This document shows, piece by piece, positions 5,714-8,454 of a stretch of DNA of 8,454 nucleotides; the first letter of the stretch is position 1, and the number at the start of each line of letters is the position of its first letter. The stretch is from an uncultured Acidobacteriota bacterium (GTDB lineage Bacteria > Acidobacteriota > Thermoanaerobaculia > Gp7-AA8). The notes under the pieces were generated by a model. That model had not been told where the DNA came from and did not search any database. It worked only from the letters and a program-made list of their open reading frames with translations. The position numbers and the translations under genes are program-made. The stretch is from NCBI GenBank assembly GCA_946887105.1, contig CAMPKJ010000215.1, positions 1 to 8,454 on the forward strand. The letters are read 5' to 3'.

Positions 5714-5804
5714 GGCGTTAGGCGTTGGGCGGTAGGCGTTTGGGAGTTGCGGCGGATGGGTGCATTCAGGCGAGATCTCCCGAACGCCCAACGCCCATCG
5801 CCTA
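5714..5804. repeat. Heptamer-built imperfect inverted repeat (REP-like intergenic element)
   Basis: Four tandem heptamers, GGCGTTA, GGCGTTG, GGCGGTA and GGCGTTT, run from 5714 to 5741. The stretch 5719-5746 is the reverse complement of 5777-5804 at 24 of 28 positions, with a 30-base loop between (5747-5776). The right arm ends inside the stop codon of the L,D-transpeptidase gene (CTA, 5802-5804). The element fills most of the gap before the CDP-alcohol phosphatidyltransferase gene. It would form a long hairpin in the leftward transcript and could act as a mRNA stabiliser or attenuator. There is no U-rich tail, so it is not a typical terminator. Confidence 0.7.
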
Positions 5805-6638
5805 GTAGATGATCACCTCGTCTCCCACGCTCGCCATCGCATACAGCTGTGCGATGTCGTCGTTGTGCAGGCGCACGCACCCGTGCGAGACGTTGCGGCC
5901 GAGTTGCCGGACTTGCTGCGTGCCGTGCAGTGCGTAGCCGTCGCCGAGATTGAGGCGGTGCGTGCCGAGGACGTCGGGGAACTGGCGCTGGCGGGTGCCG
6001 ATCGGCGGGATCACCACCGCGCCGCCGCGCACGATCAGGTGCCCTTCCGGCAGCGCGTAGCCGTGGTCGTAGACGTTGTTGCCGCTCACGTACAGGCCGC
6101 CGATGCGCTGGCCGCGCTGCAGATGCACGATGCGCATGCCGTATTTCTGCGCCTCCTCGATGTAGTGCCAGTCGGGCGGCACCCACTTCGGATCCTCTTC
6201 CTTCGACTCGACGCGGAAGCGTCCGATCGGCGTGCGGAAGAATCTCGTCCCGCTCGAGGTCGTGAGCGTCGAGTTGCTCCCGGTCGAACAGACCGCCTCG
6301 AAGACGAGTTGTCCGTTGCGTCGCGCGTAGACCTTGTTCTCCGTCGTGGAGACGGTGATGACGAAGTTGCTGTCGTGCAGATCCTCGATCTGTTTTTCGG
6401 TCGAGGCCACTTCGGACTTCAGCGTGCTCACGTGAGCCGACGCCCGCGACATCGTTTGCTGCAGCTGTTCGACCTGCCTGCGGGTCTGTTCCTCCATGAG
6501 CATGTCGATGGTGCGCACGCGTTTGAGCTTCCGCGCATCCGTCAATGTGATGGCCTCGGCCGCGACGGCGTATCCGACGATGCCCAGTCCGAGCACCAGC
6601 AGCGCCCATGAACCCAGCAATCCAACCCAGCGTGGCAT
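5802..6638 (-). CDS. L,D-transpeptidase (YkuD domain), membrane-anchored with coiled coil, catalytically intact
   Basis: The 278-residue protein has an N-terminal hydrophobic segment (about 6-26, GLLGSWALLVLGLGIVGYAV) that acts as an anchor or uncleaved signal, a coiled-coil stretch (about 33-90) and a YkuD domain (about 91-278). The active site is complete: H238-G-T and S251-H-G-C254-V-R256-L (SHGCVRL). Such enzymes join peptidoglycan stems by 3-3 cross-links or attach proteins to them, through an acyl-enzyme on C254, in the periplasm. The ATG at 6636-6638 has AGGAG six bases upstream, and that AGGAG begins within the TAG stop of the preceding gene. The preceding gene is a homologue with the same architecture but no catalytic Cys. 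Downstream the gene ends in the heptamer inverted repeat, which may mark the end of this two-gene unit. Confidence 0.93.
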   Translation of the reverse strand: MPRWVGLLGSWALLVLGLGIVGYAVAAEAITLTDARKLKRVRTIDMLMEEQTRRQVEQLQQTMSRASAHVSTLKSEVASTEKQIEDLHDSNFVITVSTTENKVYARRNGQLVFEAVCSTGSNSTLTTSSGTRFFRTPIGRFRVESKEEDPKWVPPDWHYIEEAQKYGMRIVHLQRGQRIGGLYVSGNNVYDHGYALPEGHLIVRGGAVVIPPIGTRQRQFPDVLGTHRLNLGDGYALHGTQQVRQLGRNVSHGCVRLHNDDIAQLYAMASVGDEVIIY

Positions 6639-6644
6639 TCGTTT

Positions 6645-6649
6645 CTCCT
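6645..6649 (-). promoter_or_regulatory. Ribosome binding site AGGAG merged with the upstream stop codon
   Basis: On the minus strand the sequence CTAGGAGAAACGAATG holds the TAG stop of the upstream gene (6650-6648), AGGAG (6649-6645) and the ATG (6638). Terminating ribosomes sit on the binding site, which favours coupled and roughly balanced synthesis of the two L,D-transpeptidase homologues. Confidence 0.7.
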
Positions 6650-7373
6650 AGAAGATGTAGACCTGTGTCTTGCCCGCGACGATGCGCGGCCAGATGGCGC
6701 GGATGGCGTCTTCCGAGACCATGTACGAGCCCGGTTTCGCGCCTTGCAGCGGGCTCTCCTCGGATGGTTGCGTGTGGATGGCGTAGCCGTTCGGCAGGAA
6801 CAGCACGTATCGCCCGAGCGCGCCCCTGATGGCCGGACGCTCCGCCGGGACCGGCTGTCCGTTCATCGCGTAGAGCCACTCCGGAATGCGCCAGGCGTGA
6901 TCGACGAGCTTCGCCTCGATCGGGAACGCTCCTTTGACCGGGATGAACGTCCAGGTCTTGTCGTCCGTGGAGATGGTCTTCGACTCGCCGATGGTGACGT
7001 CGGCTTCGCGCAGGACCGTGTCGCCGTAGTAGAAGCGAAGCTTGCGCGCCTTCGTGTCGATGGAGAGGTAGAAGTTCTCCGACTTGAGGCTGCCGACGAA
7101 CTTCATCCGCCATTCCAGTTCGCCTTTGAGCGACTCGCGGTTGAGGTCCATCTCGGAGAGCTCTTCCTTGATTTTCGTCACGTCCGCGGGCGTGCTCTGC
7201 TCGCGCGTGATGACGTCGGAGAACTCGCGGGAAACACGCTCGCGGTGATAGCGCGCGAAGGCGATCCCGGCAATGCCGAGGAGGAGCAAAACAAGGTTGA
7301 GCCAGAGGGGTGGGCGCGGGAACGACCTGCGGTCCGGCCCGTCGGGCCGGTCGTGATGGCGGCGATCGGACAT
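6648..7373 (-). CDS. Inactive L,D-transpeptidase (YkuD-fold) homologue, membrane-anchored
   Basis: The 241-residue protein has the same plan as its downstream neighbour: a basic, proline-rich cytoplasmic start, one transmembrane helix (about 23-40, LWLNLVLLLLGIAGIAFA), a coiled coil (about 42-98) and a C-terminal region like YkuD (about 99-241; FYLSIDTKARKLRFYYGD, LGRYVLFLPNGYAIH, ending AGKTQVYIF). The catalytic residues are lost. GYAIHTQ (H200) aligns with the neighbour's GYALHGT, and 16 residues later in both, without gaps, KPGSYM (213-218) stands where SHGCVR is expected. So Cys becomes S216, His becomes P214 and Arg becomes M218. S216 is TCG, two changes from a Cys codon, and the frame is open, so this is not a single read error. 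It is probably a pseudoenzyme that regulates or scaffolds the active partner. A TAG lies one codon upstream, fixing the start at 7373; the AGGA there is unusually close to the ATG. Confidence 0.8.
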   Translation of the reverse strand: MSDRRHHDRPDGPDRRSFPRPPLWLNLVLLLLGIAGIAFARYHRERVSREFSDVITREQSTPADVTKIKEELSEMDLNRESLKGELEWRMKFVGSLKSENFYLSIDTKARKLRFYYGDTVLREADVTIGESKTISTDDKTWTFIPVKGAFPIEAKLVDHAWRIPEWLYAMNGQPVPAERPAIRGALGRYVLFLPNGYAIHTQPSEESPLQGAKPGSYMVSEDAIRAIWPRIVAGKTQVYIF

Positions 7374-7518
7374 ATCCTAAGCAGACCCTACGCGAGCGAC
7401 GTGCCAAATCGGTGTGTTATTTGCGATGTGTCATTTCTGTGAGCACGCGTTAGATGCGTGCAAGGGAATATGTTCGACCCGGGCTCGACTTTTTCTGCAA
7501 CGTTAGGAGATCTCGCAG
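7374..7518. other. Divergent upstream region between the L,D-transpeptidase pair and trxA
   Basis: These 145 bases must hold the start signals of both the leftward series and trxA. They are more AT-rich than the flanking genes. A small inverted repeat, GCACGC (7443-7448) and GCGTGC (7456-7461), has TTAGAT, a poor -10-like hexamer, within its loop, with GTGTCA 16 bases upstream as a possible -35. On the minus strand I find no convincing hexamer pair. No coding sequence is supported here. Confidence 0.3.
7505..7509 (+). promoter_or_regulatory. Ribosome binding site AGGAG for trxA
   Basis: AGGAG lies nine bases before the ATG at 7519, a normal spacing. It confirms this start over an overlapping open frame that begins at 7458. 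Confidence 0.7.
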
Positions 7519-7848
7519 ATGGCAGATTCGAAAGCAGTCCAACAGATCGGCGACGCCGATTTCGACAACGTCCTGAACGCCGGGAAGCCCGTCTTCGTCG
7601 ACTTCTGGGCTCCGTGGTGTGGTCCGTGCCGTTTGATCGGGCCGATCGTGGAAGAGCTGGCGCCGTCCTATGAGGGGAAGGCGGTCATCACCAAGATGAA
7701 CGTCGACGACAATCCAATGGTCGCGCAGCGTTACGGCGTCACGTCCATCCCCACGCTGATGATGTTCAAAAACGGCAAGCTGGTCGACCGCATGGTCGGA
7801 GCCGCGCCGCGGAACGCCCTGCAGAATTTCATCGACCGCAACCTGTAA
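7519..7848 (+). CDS. trxA: Thioredoxin
   Basis: The 109 residues match the usual length of a classical cytoplasmic thioredoxin. The redox site W33-C34-G35-P36-C37 follows the strand PVFVDFWAP (24-32). The buried acidic residue D28, the cis-proline P78 (TSIPTLMMF, 75-83) and the closing FKNGKLVDRMVGA segment (83-95) are all in place. It reduces disulfides in enzymes such as ribonucleotide reductase and peroxiredoxins with electrons from thioredoxin reductase, which is not in this window. There is no signal peptide. It appears to be a single-gene unit: it has its own ribosome binding site, is divergent from the L,D-transpeptidase pair, and is closed by two hairpins just after the stop. Nothing is unusual in the sequence. 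Confidence 0.98.
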   Translation: MADSKAVQQIGDADFDNVLNAGKPVFVDFWAPWCGPCRLIGPIVEELAPSYEGKAVITKMNVDDNPMVAQRYGVTSIPTLMMFKNGKLVDRMVGAAPRNALQNFIDRNL

Positions 7849-7865
7849 ACGCGCGTTGCGCGTTT
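7847..7865 (+). terminator. First hairpin after trxA
   Basis: AAACGCGC (7847-7854), a three-base loop and GCGCGTTT (7858-7865) form a perfect 8-bp stem that begins inside the trxA stop codon. It ends in only three T, so alone it would be a weak terminator; it may protect the 3' end or assist the stronger hairpin just downstream. Confidence 0.45.
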
Positions 7866-7869
7866 GTCG

Positions 7870-7901
7870 AAACGCCGGCCTTCGGGCCGGCGTTTTCGTT
7901 T
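7870..7901 (+). terminator. Intrinsic terminator with UUCG tetraloop after trxA
   Basis: An 11-bp perfect stem, AAACGCCGGCC (7870-7880) with GGCCGGCGTTT (7885-7895), is closed by the very stable loop TTCG (7881-7884) and followed by TTTCGTTT. This ends trxA. Because the stem starts with AAA on the other strand, it could also work on transcripts coming from the right. The tail overlaps the stop codon of the opposite-strand M24 gene (7900-7902). Confidence 0.85.
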
Positions 7902-8454
7902 ACGGCCGCAGACCGTACTCTCCGCGACAGAGCGACTGCACCCCATCGTCGCGTACGACGAACGTGTCCTCGATGCGCACGCCGAGCTCGCGGTCGGGGA
8001 AGTAGAGGCCGGGCTCGATCGTGACGATGTCGCCCGTCTCGAGCACGTCGGCATTCGAGGGCATCAGCGAAAACGACGGCTTCTCGTGAATCTCCAGGCC
8101 GACGCCGTGGCCGAGGCCGTGTACGTATCCCTCGAGCGTCGACGGATTCGAGCGCAGCGTCGGGTAGCCCTTCGCCTCGAAGAAGTCGCAGACCAGCGCC
8201 TGATGATCGGCCGCCCGCGTGCCGGGACGCATGGCCTCGCGCGCGCGATGGAAAACCTCGAGCACGTCATCGTGCAGCCGCTGCAACTCGTCCGGAATCG
8301 ATCCGATGCAGAACGTCCGCGTGAGATCGAAGAAGTAGCCGCTGCTCTTGTCGGCGGGGAAGATGTCGATCACGAGCGGCACCGACGGCCGCACGAGCGC
8401 CGTGGCGTCGCCGCGTGAGTGGGGAACGCCGGCATCGCGACCCTGCGACAGGAT
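7900..8454 (-). CDS. M24 family metallopeptidase (Xaa-Pro aminopeptidase type), C-terminal part
   Basis: The frame is open from the right edge to the TAA at 7900-7902 and gives 184 residues; the N-terminal part is beyond the window. The visible piece is most of the pita-bread catalytic domain. Numbering from the edge, all five metal ligands are there: D30 (PLVIDIFP), D43 (FFDLTRTF), H116 (HGLGHGVGLEIHE), E147 (TIEPGLYF) and E162 (RIEDTFVV). PHSRGD (11-16) matches the usual substrate-side histidine region, and H112 is also conserved. The enzyme should remove the N-terminal residue before proline using two metal ions, in the cytoplasm. The spacing between the two Asp ligands is 13 residues rather than the 11 of E. 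coli PepP, because of the loop FPADKSSGYF; this fits a subfamily with IDIFP. A GTG at 8394 is internal, not a start, since homology continues upstream. Confidence 0.9.
   Translation of the reverse strand: MLSQGRDAGVPHSRGDATALVRPSVPLVIDIFPADKSSGYFFDLTRTFCIGSIPDELQRLHDDVLEVFHRAREAMRPGTRAADHQALVCDFFEAKGYPTLRSNPSTLEGYVHGLGHGVGLEIHEKPSFSLMPSNADVLETGDIVTIEPGLYFPDRELGVRIEDTFVVRDDGVQSLCRGEYGLRP

Noticed and set aside
5772..5779. The palindrome GAGATCTC, also found at 7507-7514 before trxA, as a shared operator
   Set aside because: Two copies of an 8-base palindrome in 8.4 kb are weak evidence. One copy overlaps the trxA ribosome binding site and the other is the loop edge of the repeat, so chance explains them.
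4276..7407. A single open frame of about 1043 residues on the minus strand
   Set aside because: Only its last 273 residues (from 5097) are a real protein, the GalT-like enzyme. The rest is an Arg/Ala/Pro/His-rich shadow of the two L,D-transpeptidase genes and the phosphatidyltransferase in another frame, kept open by high GC content, and it crosses the intergenic repeat.
8392..8394. GTG at 8394 as the start of the M24 gene
   Set aside because: The open frame and recognisable M24 sequence (including PHSRGD) continue upstream to the window edge, so the gene is partial.

Overview
The window is GC-rich, gene-dense bacterial DNA with short intergenic gaps and many stop/start overlaps. It holds no tRNA, rRNA or CRISPR array, and I see no transposase. 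The gene content looks like an Acidobacteriota or similar soil Gram-negative bacterium: an M23 peptidase paired with a bactofilin-like protein, coiled-coil L,D-transpeptidases, a lone STN-domain protein and a heptamer-built intergenic inverted repeat. This assignment is an inference from style, not from a marker gene. The first ~360 bases look different. They carry the end of an ABC-2 type ATPase and the start of its permease, in a form more typical of Actinobacteriota.

Layout. (a) 1-582: the ABC ATPase tail and permease head run into an STN-domain coding sequence that has lost its 5' part and appears to lack one base. This is a chimeric junction, either an assembly join or a real rearrangement. 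(b) 582-1259 (+): a TVP38/TMEM64 (VTT) membrane protein, overlapping by one base the stop of the STN reading frame. (c) 1256-1630 (-): a stand-alone response-regulator receiver domain, meeting the VTT gene tail to tail in a shared TTAA. (d) 1745-3543 (+): an operon of a membrane-anchored M23 (LytM) peptidase and a bactofilin-like protein, joined by TGATG. (e) 7373-3572 (-): a leftward series of a catalytically dead L,D-transpeptidase homologue, an intact L,D-transpeptidase, a heptamer inverted repeat, a CDP-alcohol phosphatidyltransferase, a GalT-like HIT-superfamily nucleotidyltransferase and a rhomboid protease. The last three overlap at their stop/start codons. (f) 7519-7848 (+): thioredoxin, followed by two hairpins. 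(g) 7900-8454 (-): the C-terminal part of an M24 (Xaa-Pro type) metallopeptidase that runs off the right edge.

Functionally, most of the window concerns the cell envelope. The M23 peptidase and bactofilin-like protein fit local control of peptidoglycan shape. The two L,D-transpeptidase homologues fit 3-3 cross-linking or lipoprotein attachment with a possible pseudoenzyme partner. The phosphatidyltransferase, nucleotidyltransferase and rhomboid fit membrane lipid or headgroup synthesis and membrane proteolysis. The most distinctive observations are the active/inactive L,D-transpeptidase pair and the chimeric left end. I did not find an obvious new defence or mobile system.
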